Assembly (NCBI GenBank): GCA_030628785.1
Contig: DAOVQI010000008.1
Span: 1-22,994 of the forward strand
Direction: 5' to 3'
DNA from: Bacteroidota bacterium
Lineage (GTDB): Bacteria; Bacteroidota; Bacteroidia; Bacteroidales; VadinHA17
DNA: 22,994 nt
The position numbers were made by a program, and so were the translations under genes. The notes beneath the pieces were generated by a model that was not told the origin of the DNA, ran no database searches, and saw only the letters and a program-made list of their open reading frames with translations. Below, in pieces: positions 1 to 6,976 of this stretch. The first letter of the stretch is position 1; the number at the start of each line of letters is the position of its first letter.

Positions 1-363
1 ACTTCGTTTAGTTCGCTTAGTTCATAAACTTTTGGTGATTAATTTATCAATAGCCCCGCCTTTTAAGGCGGGGTTTGAAAAGAAACCAACTCCCCTCCCT
101 CAAAATTTGGGGAATTTTATAAATTTGAAAATAAAATTCCCCAAATTTTGAGGGGAGATAAATAGGCTAACTTTGTTCCCCGCCCTAAAGGACGGGGCTA
201 TTGATATTTTTTTAATCTATAGTTTATGAATAATAAAGGTTGGAATAATTCAGAAAAACTTAACGGCTTTAGCCGTTTTTAAAGTTTCAAATGAGCCTCA
301 AAAAGAAACCGGTAATCCGACATAAATCTAAAATCTAAAATCTAAAATCATAAATCTATTAAA
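1..363. other. Gene-free spacer with nested inverted repeats
   Basis: No coding region is visible before the permease gene ends at 364. The stretch contains a nested palindromic structure (46-205), a motif starting acttcgtttagttc at position 1 that recurs near 6523, and a short tandem repeat of the 8-mer atctaaaa at about 323-348. It lies downstream of the minus-strand permease, so its hairpins could help end that transcript, but there is no clean hairpin plus T-run. Confidence 0.6.
46..205. repeat. Nested inverted repeat (cruciform-like)
   Basis: The outer 13-bp arms are perfect complements (atcaatagccccg at 46-58, cggggctattgat at 193-205). Each outer arm also belongs to its own GC-rich hairpin: CCCCGCC-ttttaa-GGCGGGG at 54-73, and an imperfect equivalent at 178-197. 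Inside sits a long AT-rich inverted repeat, 90-120 against 131-157, with a 10-base loop and one 4-base insertion in the left arm. The layers look as if one palindromic element was inserted inside another. GC-rich hairpins of the same style recur at 2816 and 6424. Confidence 0.75.
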
Positions 364-2772
364 CTATTCATACCTCAAGGATTTAACAGGGTTGGTATTC
401 GCTGATTTAATGGCTTGAAAACTTACGGTTAATACGGCTATTATGATTGAGATAAAAGCGGTTAATAAAAATACCCGGAAAGAAATATTGGTGCGATAAG
501 CAAAGTTTTGCAGGAAATATTTCACAAGAAAATAAGCAATCGGAAAGGCAATGGCATTTGCAATGATAATCCACCTGGTGAATGTATTAAACAGGATTAG
601 AGTAACGCGCATCGCCGATGCACCGAAAGCTTTTCTTATTCCGATTTCTTTGGTTCTGTTCACAACCATAAATGAAGCCAGACCAAACAATCCAAGACAG
701 GCAATAAACATAGCCAGAAAACTTGCCGACCGGGTTATTTGTCCAACGATATGGAAGAATTTATAGATTATTTCAATTTCCTGGTCGAGAAAAAAGTAAT
801 CAAGAGGTTGGTCCGGGCTTAGTTTTGTTATGGTATGTTCGATAGCTTTCAGGGCAGAGGGAATGTCTTTTCCGTTGATCCGGATTAGGATATAACGAAA
901 CCGGTTCGGGTCAATTTTAAACAATACAGGTTGGATGGGCTCCATCAGCGATCTGAAATTAAAATCCGAAACAGTCCCGATTACATCACCCTCATATATA
1001 TTGAATATCTTATCTTTTTCTTTAAAATACAGATCCATATGCTTTCCGACAGGATCCTCCCAGCTTAAAAATTTTGAACACGCCTGATTCATCAAAATGG
1101 CATGTTTCCCGTCAGTGGAAATATCCCGGCTTGGAAACCGACCTGTATGTTTTTTAATACCAAGTGTTTCGAAATAATCGAAATCAATATAAATAATACC
1201 AAGCAACAGATCCATCACAGTTTCTGTTCTTGTCATGATACCGTTCTGGGAGGTAAGGCCGGGAACCTGTGAAGAAGCAGTAATACTGTTTATGTTTTTG
1301 TCACGCAGTAATTCTGCCTTTATCAAAGGATATTTCTTTGTTGTATTGATATTTTTTACCGGGAGAACCACTATATTTTCTTTTTTGAACCCTAAGTCTT
1401 TATTATGTATGAAAGACATCTGCCTCGTAAAAAAGATAGCACCGGTAATAAGAACAATTGAAATAACAAATTGAAAAATAACCAGGATGGTTCTGAATCC
1501 CTTAAGTCCTCCAGCCGGGGTATTTCCTTTCATAATAGTAACAGGGTTAAATTTGGAAAGGAAGAAAGCCGGATAACTTCCTGAAAATATGCCAACAAGT
1601 ATAGCCGTTCCAAGCATGAGGATTAAAAAAAGGACACTTCCGGACTGGTAGACCGATAATTTCACCCCGGTTAAAGCCGTCAGATGAGGAAGAGTTATTT
1701 CAGCTATAGCGACAGCAAACAAAAAAGCAATAAAACTGTACAGAATGGATTCACCTATAAATTGCCTGGTAATTTGTTTCTTTTTTGCACCTGCAACCTT
1801 TCGGGTTACCACTTCATTTGCCCTTGCGGTTGCCAGGGCAGTAGAAAGATTCATGTAATTAAAACAAGCAATGATTAAAACGGAAATAGCAATGATAAAA
1901 AAAACCATTGTAACCGTTAAATTTCCTTTTCGTGTGAAAAGAAATCCACTGAATTGAGTTGAATTAAAATAAACCTTTTTAAGAGGGATTAATTTGAGTT
2001 CTAATTCGTTATATGGCCCTTTATCAACATATTTTTCTGTGAATTCAACCAGTAAGGTTTCAAATTCTGCCGGATCAAATTCTTTATCAAGCAAAATATA
2101 AGTCAGGGTTCCCGAGTCCCAATGATTGGTCATAAACCAGTTCCCGTACAGACTTGATAAAGTCTGGTATGAAATTACAATCTCCAGATCGATATGAGAG
2201 TTTACAGGAATTTCTTCCAGGATTCCGGTTACCATTAAGTCATATTTAACCGTATCAAATCGCGATTTAAACTGAATTACCTGGTTGAGAGGGTTTTGGT
2301 CTCCAAAATATTTTCTTGCCATCTTCGGGGAGAGAACAACTGAAAAAGGCTTTTCCAGAGCTGTTTTAGGATCACCCATGCTCAACTCGAAGTTGAGCAT
2401 TGAAAAAAGGCTTTGATCAGAAAATATTACATCCTCCGATAGAATTTGATTATTAAGGTTAAACAGGGTGTTTCCAAAGGTAAATCTGACGGCATCATGT
2501 ACCTGTGGATAGTTTTCCATAAGAAGCGGGGCAAGGGGTGCACCGATATTGGCTCTTGTTTCCTTCTGGTCTTCGTAACTACAATCCCTTATAACCAGAT
2601 GGATTTGATCACGTAGGTTAAAAAAATTATCGAAACTTAACTGATAATGCAAAAACAGGGCTATTACAAGAAAACCGGCTATCCCAATGGATAATCCAAG
2701 TATGTTAATGAAAGAATACCCCTTGAATCGCCAAAAGTTTCTTAATGCTGTTTTAACATAATTTCTGAACAT
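364..2772 (-). CDS. ABC transporter permease, FtsX/MacB type, 802 aa
   Basis: Inner-membrane permease of the MacB/FtsX superfamily, in the 8-helix, about 800-residue form common in Bacteroidota. One helix near residues 20-42 is followed by a MacB-like periplasmic domain, a first FtsX block of three helices (about 287-415), another helix near 430-450, a second periplasmic domain (about 455-680) and a second FtsX block (about 685-795). The cytoplasmic coupling motif RTKEIGIRKAFGAS is near residues 705-718, and a degenerate partner, VVTRKVAGAKK, follows the second helix. No ATPase gene is present, so the ATP-binding subunit must be encoded elsewhere. MacB-type systems act mechanically across the envelope, on lipoproteins, peptides or drugs; the substrate here cannot be told. 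The gene is divergent from the NtrC-type regulator, and the palindromic pair at 3074-3113 lies about 300 bp upstream of its start. The class is secure; the function is open. Confidence 0.9.
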   Translation of the reverse strand: MFRNYVKTALRNFWRFKGYSFINILGLSIGIAGFLVIALFLHYQLSFDNFFNLRDQIHLVIRDCSYEDQKETRANIGAPLAPLLMENYPQVHDAVRFTFGNTLFNLNNQILSEDVIFSDQSLFSMLNFELSMGDPKTALEKPFSVVLSPKMARKYFGDQNPLNQVIQFKSRFDTVKYDLMVTGILEEIPVNSHIDLEIVISYQTLSSLYGNWFMTNHWDSGTLTYILLDKEFDPAEFETLLVEFTEKYVDKGPYNELELKLIPLKKVYFNSTQFSGFLFTRKGNLTVTMVFFIIAISVLIIACFNYMNLSTALATARANEVVTRKVAGAKKKQITRQFIGESILYSFIAFLFAVAIAEITLPHLTALTGVKLSVYQSGSVLFLILMLGTAILVGIFSGSYPAFFLSKFNPVTIMKGNTPAGGLKGFRTILVIFQFVISIVLITGAIFFTRQMSFIHNKDLGFKKENIVVLPVKNINTTKKYPLIKAELLRDKNINSITASSQVPGLTSQNGIMTRTETVMDLLLGIIYIDFDYFETLGIKKHTGRFPSRDISTDGKHAILMNQACSKFLSWEDPVGKHMDLYFKEKDKIFNIYEGDVIGTVSDFNFRSLMEPIQPVLFKIDPNRFRYILIRINGKDIPSALKAIEHTITKLSPDQPLDYFFLDQEIEIIYKFFHIVGQITRSASFLAMFIACLGLFGLASFMVVNRTKEIGIRKAFGASAMRVTLILFNTFTRWIIIANAIAFPIAYFLVKYFLQNFAYRTNISFRVFLLTAFISIIIAVLTVSFQAIKSANTNPVKSLRYE

Positions 2773-2815
2773 TATTTAATATGTATCGGAATTTACTCAC
2801 TTCGTTCATGAGATC

Positions 2816-2833
2816 GCCCCGCCCAGGCGGGGC
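2816..2833. repeat. GC-rich hairpin, 8-bp stem
   Basis: GCCCCGCC-ca-GGCGGGGC is a perfect 8-bp stem lying 44 bp upstream of the permease start, in what would be its untranslated leader. It matches the style of the hairpins at 54-73 and 6424-6442 and is preceded by a tcacttcgttcatgag motif, also seen with the other copies. It is probably a dispersed intergenic element; an effect on permease translation is possible but not shown. Confidence 0.6.
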
Positions 2834-3073
2834 TAAGTTCAAAAACATAATCTGATATACAATAAGTTATGCCTCTTTCTAATTGCCTTGTGCAACAATC
2901 AAACAAATTTAACACATCTCTCTCAAAGATATATTTTTTAATAAATTCGTGAAGCTATGTTCTTTTTTATTCATTCATCGGTTATATGTACGGTCAATAA
3001 GTATGCCTTTATCTATAATACACTGTTATACAGGTGGATAAAAATTATACTTGAATATGTTTTTATTAAAACT

Positions 3074-3113
3074 TGTTCCGAAACGAAACAAAGGCCTGTT
3101 TCAGAGTGGAACA
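3074..3113. promoter_or_regulatory. Tandem palindromes, probable NtrC-type enhancer sites
   Basis: Two 17-bp dyads share the form TGTTyC-N5-GrAACA. Site 1 is TGTTCCGAAACGAAACA (3074-3090) and site 2 is TGTTTCAGAGTGGAACA (3097-3113), with centres 23 bp apart, about two helical turns. Each has one mismatched base pair in its arms. Paired dyads roughly 100-300 bp from a promoter are typical of activators that bind through a Fis-like helix-turn-helix and work with sigma-54. Such an activator starts 435 bp to the right. The permease start lies about 300 bp to the left. Binding by this regulator is inferred. Confidence 0.6.
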
Positions 3114-3229
3114 AATCAGGAAAATATGTAATTTGCTAAGCTTTTTCGTCATAATAAACACGGAGTGATGAATAAGCGTATTGAGTTGAATGAAAAAAAA
3201 TGTTATAAGTTAATTGTTATAAGTTATAT

Positions 3230-3530
3230 GTTAGGTGCTGAGTAGTAGGCGCTTGGTACTGGGACTAGATACTGGATGGAGTGGCAGTAGCAGCCCTGTT
3301 AAATACGCTTTGCTGTATTTCATAATTTAACAGGGCAAGCGGCAGGAGGTAGGATTGGAATAATGGAATAGTGGAATGGTGGATGACTGGGGGAGACCTG
3401 CCAGGGTCCACAGGACCTGGCAGAGTCTGCAGGACAATTGGCAGAGTCGGTGTGGTAGCATTAGCAGGAGCAGGAGGCAGGGAAAGTACACAGTACGCAG
3501 TAGGCAGAGAGTAAGGGAACCTCGGAGGTT
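3230..3530. repeat. Degenerate purine/G-rich repeat tract
   Basis: On the plus strand the tract is skewed to G and A and made of many imperfect copies of short words such as ggcagtag, gcaggag, tactgg and tggcagag (for example ggcagagtc at 3419 and 3450). It contains the hairpin at 3293-3336. It reads open on the minus strand only because of the skew. It lies directly upstream of the regulator gene, so it may form part of a long leader, but no function is evident. Confidence 0.5.
3293..3336. repeat. Hairpin with 12-bp perfect stem
   Basis: The arms gccctgttaaat (3293-3304) and atttaacagggc (3325-3336) are perfect complements around a 20-base loop. A competing inner stem pairs AAATAC (3301-3306) with GTATTT (3315-3320). 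It is not followed by a T-run on either strand, so a simple terminator is unlikely. It lies between the palindromic sites and the regulator start. Confidence 0.65.
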
Positions 3531-3547
3531 CGATTATTGTAGAATAC

Positions 3548-4915
3548 ATGGAAAAACAAGGAAAAATACTGGTTGTTGATGATGATAAGGATATTTTATT
3601 AACTGCAAGGGTAGTACTTAAAAAGCATTTTGAAATTATTAAGACTACTGAGAGACCGGAAGATATTCTGGGAATAATGAAGGAAACTTCATTTGATGTC
3701 GTTCTGTTGGATATGAATTTTTCATCAGGAGCTACCAGTGGAAGGGAAGGAATAATTTGGCTCAGGAAATTGCATGAACTGGATGATTCCATAAATGTGA
3801 TTATGATCACTGCATACGGAGAAATTGATCTGGCAGTAAAAGCCATGAAGGAAGGGGCTGTGGATTTTGTTGTTAAACCCTGGGATAACAAGAAATTACT
3901 GGCTACGGTTATGGCAGCATACAGACTCAGTCAATCGAGGAAAGAGATAGAAACCCTGAAATCGACGCAAAGGGTTTTAACCCGGGATATCGAACAGCCC
4001 TTTTCAGAGATCATCGGTTCCTCACAGGTTATGAAGGATGTTCTAAAGGTTGTTGAGAAGGTTGGTAAAACTGATGCGAATGTTTTACTATTGGGGGAAA
4101 ATGGTACAGGGAAAGAATTAGTGGCCAGACTTATACACAGAAGATCAAACCGGGCAGATAAAATTTTCATTGGAGTGGATCTGGGAGCAATATCCGATAC
4201 ATTATTTGAGTCTGAACTTTTCGGACATGTCAAAGGTGCTTTTACCGATGCAAAAGAAGACAGGGCAGGAAGATTTGAACTGGCTTCAGGTGGTACACTT
4301 TTTCTTGATGAAATAGGAAATCTGTCATTACTTCTGCAGGTAAAACTTCTGGCAGCTATTCAAAATAAGGAAATTACCAGGGTGGGTGCAACCCAGCCAA
4401 AAAGTACAGATGTCAGATTAATATCTGCCACCAATATGCCATTGCATGAAATGATTGACCAGAATAAATTCCGGCAGGATCTGCTCTACCGAATAAATAC
4501 GGTTGAGATCAGGATACCCCCGTTAAGGGAGAGATCTAAGGATATTCCGTTATTGATAAATCATTTTCTTAATATCCATTCAAGAAAATACAATAAACCT
4601 GTTCCTAAAATTTCCAAATCAGACATGAAAGAACTGATTAATTATAATTGGCCGGGTAATGTACGTGAATTACAGCATTTGGTTGAGAGGGCAATCATCA
4701 TGTCTGAAGGTCCGGAAACCAGGTTAGCCGACTTCATTGTTGAAGTGGGAAGGCCGAAATTCAAACCGGAAGAGATCCTGAATCTGGAAGATATGGAAAA
4801 AATCACTATAGAAAATGCAATTGCCAGGTACCGGGGGAATATCAGCAAGGCAGCTAAAGAGCTTGGACTTGGAAGAACTACACTTTACCGAAAAATCAAC
4901 AAGTATGGTATTTAA
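3548..4915 (+). CDS. Sigma-54-dependent response regulator, NtrC family
   Basis: 455-aa transcription activator of standard NtrC layout. The receiver domain (1-125) has the acidic pocket D11-D13, phospho-acceptor Asp55 in VVLLDMNF, and conserved T and K in MITAYG and VKPWD. The AAA+ sigma-54 interaction domain (about 150-385) has Walker A GENGTGK at 183-189 and Walker B LFLDE with D254 E255. The sigma-54 contact loop reads GAFTDA (230-235), a known variant of GAFTGA. A Fis-type helix-turn-helix closes the protein (about 420-455, NISKAAKELGLGRTTLYRKI). The start codon lacks a close Shine-Dalgarno; a GGAGG lies 22 bp upstream, too far to count. The stop overlaps the kinase start by 11 bp, so the two are translationally coupled partners. 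Likely targets are promoters near the dyads at 3074-3113. The genome must encode sigma-54, which is not visible here. Confidence 0.95.
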   Translation: MEKQGKILVVDDDKDILLTARVVLKKHFEIIKTTERPEDILGIMKETSFDVVLLDMNFSSGATSGREGIIWLRKLHELDDSINVIMITAYGEIDLAVKAMKEGAVDFVVKPWDNKKLLATVMAAYRLSQSRKEIETLKSTQRVLTRDIEQPFSEIIGSSQVMKDVLKVVEKVGKTDANVLLLGENGTGKELVARLIHRRSNRADKIFIGVDLGAISDTLFESELFGHVKGAFTDAKEDRAGRFELASGGTLFLDEIGNLSLLLQVKLLAAIQNKEITRVGATQPKSTDVRLISATNMPLHEMIDQNKFRQDLLYRINTVEIRIPPLRERSKDIPLLINHFLNIHSRKYNKPVPKISKSDMKELINYNWPGNVRELQHLVERAIIMSEGPETRLADFIVEVGRPKFKPEEILNLEDMEKITIENAIARYRGNISKAAKELGLGRTTLYRKINKYGI

Positions 4916-6257
4916 GGGGTTTAGAATAAAAGTCGTAATCCGGGTTTTGTTGACAGGAATTTTTATGGCTCTGTTTGTATTTGCCATAAGCCAGGATCAG
5001 TGGTATATGGCTTCCGCAATCTCAGCTATCCTGGTATTTGCAATTATGGCAGAATTAATTTACTTCATTGAACGTACCAACAGAGAAATAAGCAATTTCC
5101 TGTTATCAATAAGGAACAAGGATTTCACGAACACATATTTGAAAAAGGAAAAAAACAGGTCATTTTCTGAATTACATCAAACTTTTAATATAATCACTTC
5201 GGAATTACAAAACACGCGAATTGAAAAAGAAGTTCATTATCAGTATCTTAAGACGGTAATCGAACATGTCAATATTGCTCTTTTTTGCTTTGGTCCTGAC
5301 GGGGAGATTCAGCTAATTAATAAGGCTGCTAAAAAATTGCTCCGGATCACCGGTTTAAAAAATATCCATGATATTGCTAAGATTGATCATAAGCTTTTCG
5401 AAATAATGCAAAAACCGGATCCGGAAAAGGGAGGTCTGGTAAAAACGGTGATCAATGGGGAATTATTGCAACTCTCCTTTCAAGGTGCCCGTTTCAAATT
5501 ACAAGGGAAACCTTACACGATTTTTTCTTTGCAAAACATAAAAAATGAATTGGAAGAACAGGAACTGGAATCCTGGCAGAAGCTTATAAGAGTATTAACC
5601 CATGAAATTATGAATTCGGCTACGCCTGTGTCGTCTTTAAGTACTGCTATAAATGAAATGCTTCTCGATGAAAAAGGAAAAAGAAAGGATTTGAAGCAAT
5701 TAGACCCGGACGACCTGAACGATATGTATTCAAGTCTCAAAACCATCGAGGATAGAAGTAAAGGGCTTCTGGAGTTTGTCAACAGCTATAGAAATCTCAC
5801 ACGGCTGCCCAAGCCGAATTTCATGAAAATTTATATAACTGATCTCCTGCATCATGTCGAAACCTTAATGAAACCGGTTCTTTTGAAAAATAATATTCAA
5901 TTGAGTATTAAAATCCAAAAAGATAAAATGAAGCTAAGTGCTGACCTGGAAATGATTGAACGGGTTTTGATTAACCTTGTGTTGAATGCAGTGGATGCAT
6001 TAAAGAGTAAAAAAAATCCGGTTATTGAAGTTTTGGCAATGGAAACGAACCGGCAAATATTTATTCAGGTTAAGGATAATGGTAAAGGTATAAACGAAGA
6101 AACATTCGAAAAGATTTTTATTCCGTTCTTCACAACCAAAAAACAGGGATCAGGAATTGGATTAAGCTTGTCAAGACAAATCATGCGTTTGCACAAAGGG
6201 AAAATTTCCGTTACATCAAACCCGGGTGAAGGCACAATAGTTACCCTGGCGTTTTAG
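4905..6257 (+). CDS. Membrane sensor histidine kinase, NtrB/NtrY-like
   Basis: 450-aa kinase partner of the preceding regulator. The start chosen is ATG 4905, which overlaps the regulator stop by 11 bp; an in-frame ATG at 4815 would lie deep in the regulator and add 30 residues of shadow sequence. Two helices (about 10-30 and 34-56) are joined by only a few residues, so there is almost no periplasmic sensor. A charged linker, a PAS-like domain (about 115-215), the H-box with His233 (VLTHEIMNS), and a HATPase domain with N361 (NLVLNAVDAL), D391 (DNGKG) and the GSGIGLSLS loop follow. All catalytic boxes are intact. The signal is probably sensed within the membrane or cytoplasm. It is expected to phosphorylate Asp55 of the regulator; the stimulus is unknown, possibly envelope stress given the neighbouring permease. 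Confidence 0.93.
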   Translation: MVFKGFRIKVVIRVLLTGIFMALFVFAISQDQWYMASAISAILVFAIMAELIYFIERTNREISNFLLSIRNKDFTNTYLKKEKNRSFSELHQTFNIITSELQNTRIEKEVHYQYLKTVIEHVNIALFCFGPDGEIQLINKAAKKLLRITGLKNIHDIAKIDHKLFEIMQKPDPEKGGLVKTVINGELLQLSFQGARFKLQGKPYTIFSLQNIKNELEEQELESWQKLIRVLTHEIMNSATPVSSLSTAINEMLLDEKGKRKDLKQLDPDDLNDMYSSLKTIEDRSKGLLEFVNSYRNLTRLPKPNFMKIYITDLLHHVETLMKPVLLKNNIQLSIKIQKDKMKLSADLEMIERVLINLVLNAVDALKSKKNPVIEVLAMETNRQIFIQVKDNGKGINEETFEKIFIPFFTTKKQGSGIGLSLSRQIMRLHKGKISVTSNPGEGTIVTLAF

Positions 6258-6423
6258 TTATCAGGTCTTTTGGCCCGGGAAATCATAAATAAATGATCGG
6301 TTCACGAGACTTTGAGGATTTTCCATACCCATAGGGTTTTTAATCCAGAAAAACCTTTTGCGAAGATCAAGACTGAAAATTTTATATTCAATGATTGACC
6401 CTGTAAGGGTCTAACAACAATAG

Positions 6424-6442
6424 CCCCGGGCGGAGCCCGGGG
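6424..6442. repeat. GC-rich hairpin, 8-bp stem
   Basis: CCCCGGGC-gga-GCCCGGGG is a perfect 8-bp stem with a 3-base loop, flanked by caatag and gttacag. It shares the form and flank (caatagcccc) of the element at 48-57. There is no T-run after it, so it is better read as a dispersed palindromic repeat than as the terminator of the two-component operon. Confidence 0.6.
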
Positions 6443-6782
6443 TTACAGATATGAAAAGAAACACCGGTTCAACTGCCACAGATCATCATGGAAAAATCGG
6501 TTACTCACTGCGTTCGTGAGAACACTTCGTTTAGTTCATGAACCGGAATAGCCAAAAGACCCCATGAATATTCTCATTTTAATATTGATTTTTTAGGCAA
6601 TTACAGAGTTGAACCTTAAGATAAGTTAGTTTACCCAGCAAATTAACATAATCGATTTCTTAATAACTCCAATTTATAAAATCATTATCTTTATAAATTT
6701 TATCAACAAGAATTTCTTAATTAACGTGAGTTTGATATAAGATTTGAACTTAAATTAATAAAATTGAATGATGAAAAACAAG

Positions 6783-6858
6783 AACTTAGTGTTTCCTTTG
6801 TGCCTTTGTGTCTTAGTGGCGGTAAAAATATGCCACAAAGGCTCCAAGACACTAAGTT
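6783..6858. repeat. Imperfect inverted repeat
   Basis: The outer arms aacttagtgt (6783-6792) and acactaagtt (6849-6858) are perfect complements. Further in, cctttgtg-type words pair with a complementary cacaaagg (6833-6840). The direct words cctttgtg and ctttgtgtctta inside the left half suggest an internally duplicated element. No gene is encoded and no function is evident. Confidence 0.5.
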
Positions 6859-6976
6859 CCACAAAGAATAACATTAAATACCTGTAAATCAATATTAATA
6901 ATTTCGAACTCACGGTAATTAATAAAATATCTGGGTTTAATAAAGAGGTTCATTATTCTAACTAAAAATTAATGCT

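Larger units (their letters stand above)
2773..3547. other. Divergent intergenic region between permease and regulator
   Basis: 775 bp without a convincing gene. From left to right it has a GC hairpin near the permease start (2816-2833), an AT-rich stretch, two tandem 17-bp palindromes (3074-3113), a purine-rich degenerate repeat tract (about 3230-3530) and a strong hairpin (3293-3336). Read on the minus strand, TAAATTTG (2911-2904) with TTTG 15 bp upstream resembles a Bacteroidota housekeeping promoter, but the spacing is short. No canonical -24/-12 sigma-54 promoter was found in either direction. The nearest look-alike is TGG/GC at 3277-3291 on the plus strand, with correct spacing but a weak match. 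Confidence 0.6.
6258..6976. other. Gene-free spacer with hairpin repeats
   Basis: 719 bp without a credible gene. It contains a GC-rich hairpin (6424-6442), a copy of the cactgcgttcgtgagaac/acttcgtttagttc module (about 6495-6540, related to positions 1-29 and 2798-2812), and an imperfect inverted repeat of about 80 bp around 6783-6858. Its last 120 bp are AT-rich, as expected for the leader of the S9 peptidase gene, but no confident promoter was found. No clean terminator follows the kinase. Confidence 0.6.

Noticed and set aside
2855..2876. Possible sigma-54 promoter for the permease on the minus strand (GGCA...TTGT)
   Set aside because: Spacing is one base too long and the GC of the -12 element is GT.
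2957..3139. 60-codon plus-strand open frame in the divergent spacer
   Set aside because: It runs through both palindromic sites, has no ribosome-binding site and no recognisable features; chance frame in AT-rich DNA.
3277..3291. Possible sigma-54 promoter (TGG...GC with correct spacing) before the regulator
   Set aside because: Only the GG and GC cores match; the rest of the consensus is poor and the tract is full of similar words, so a chance match is likely.
3265..3891. 208-codon minus-strand open frame
   Set aside because: It overlaps the receiver domain of the regulator and the skewed repeat tract; the product is low-complexity Ser/Pro-rich shadow sequence.
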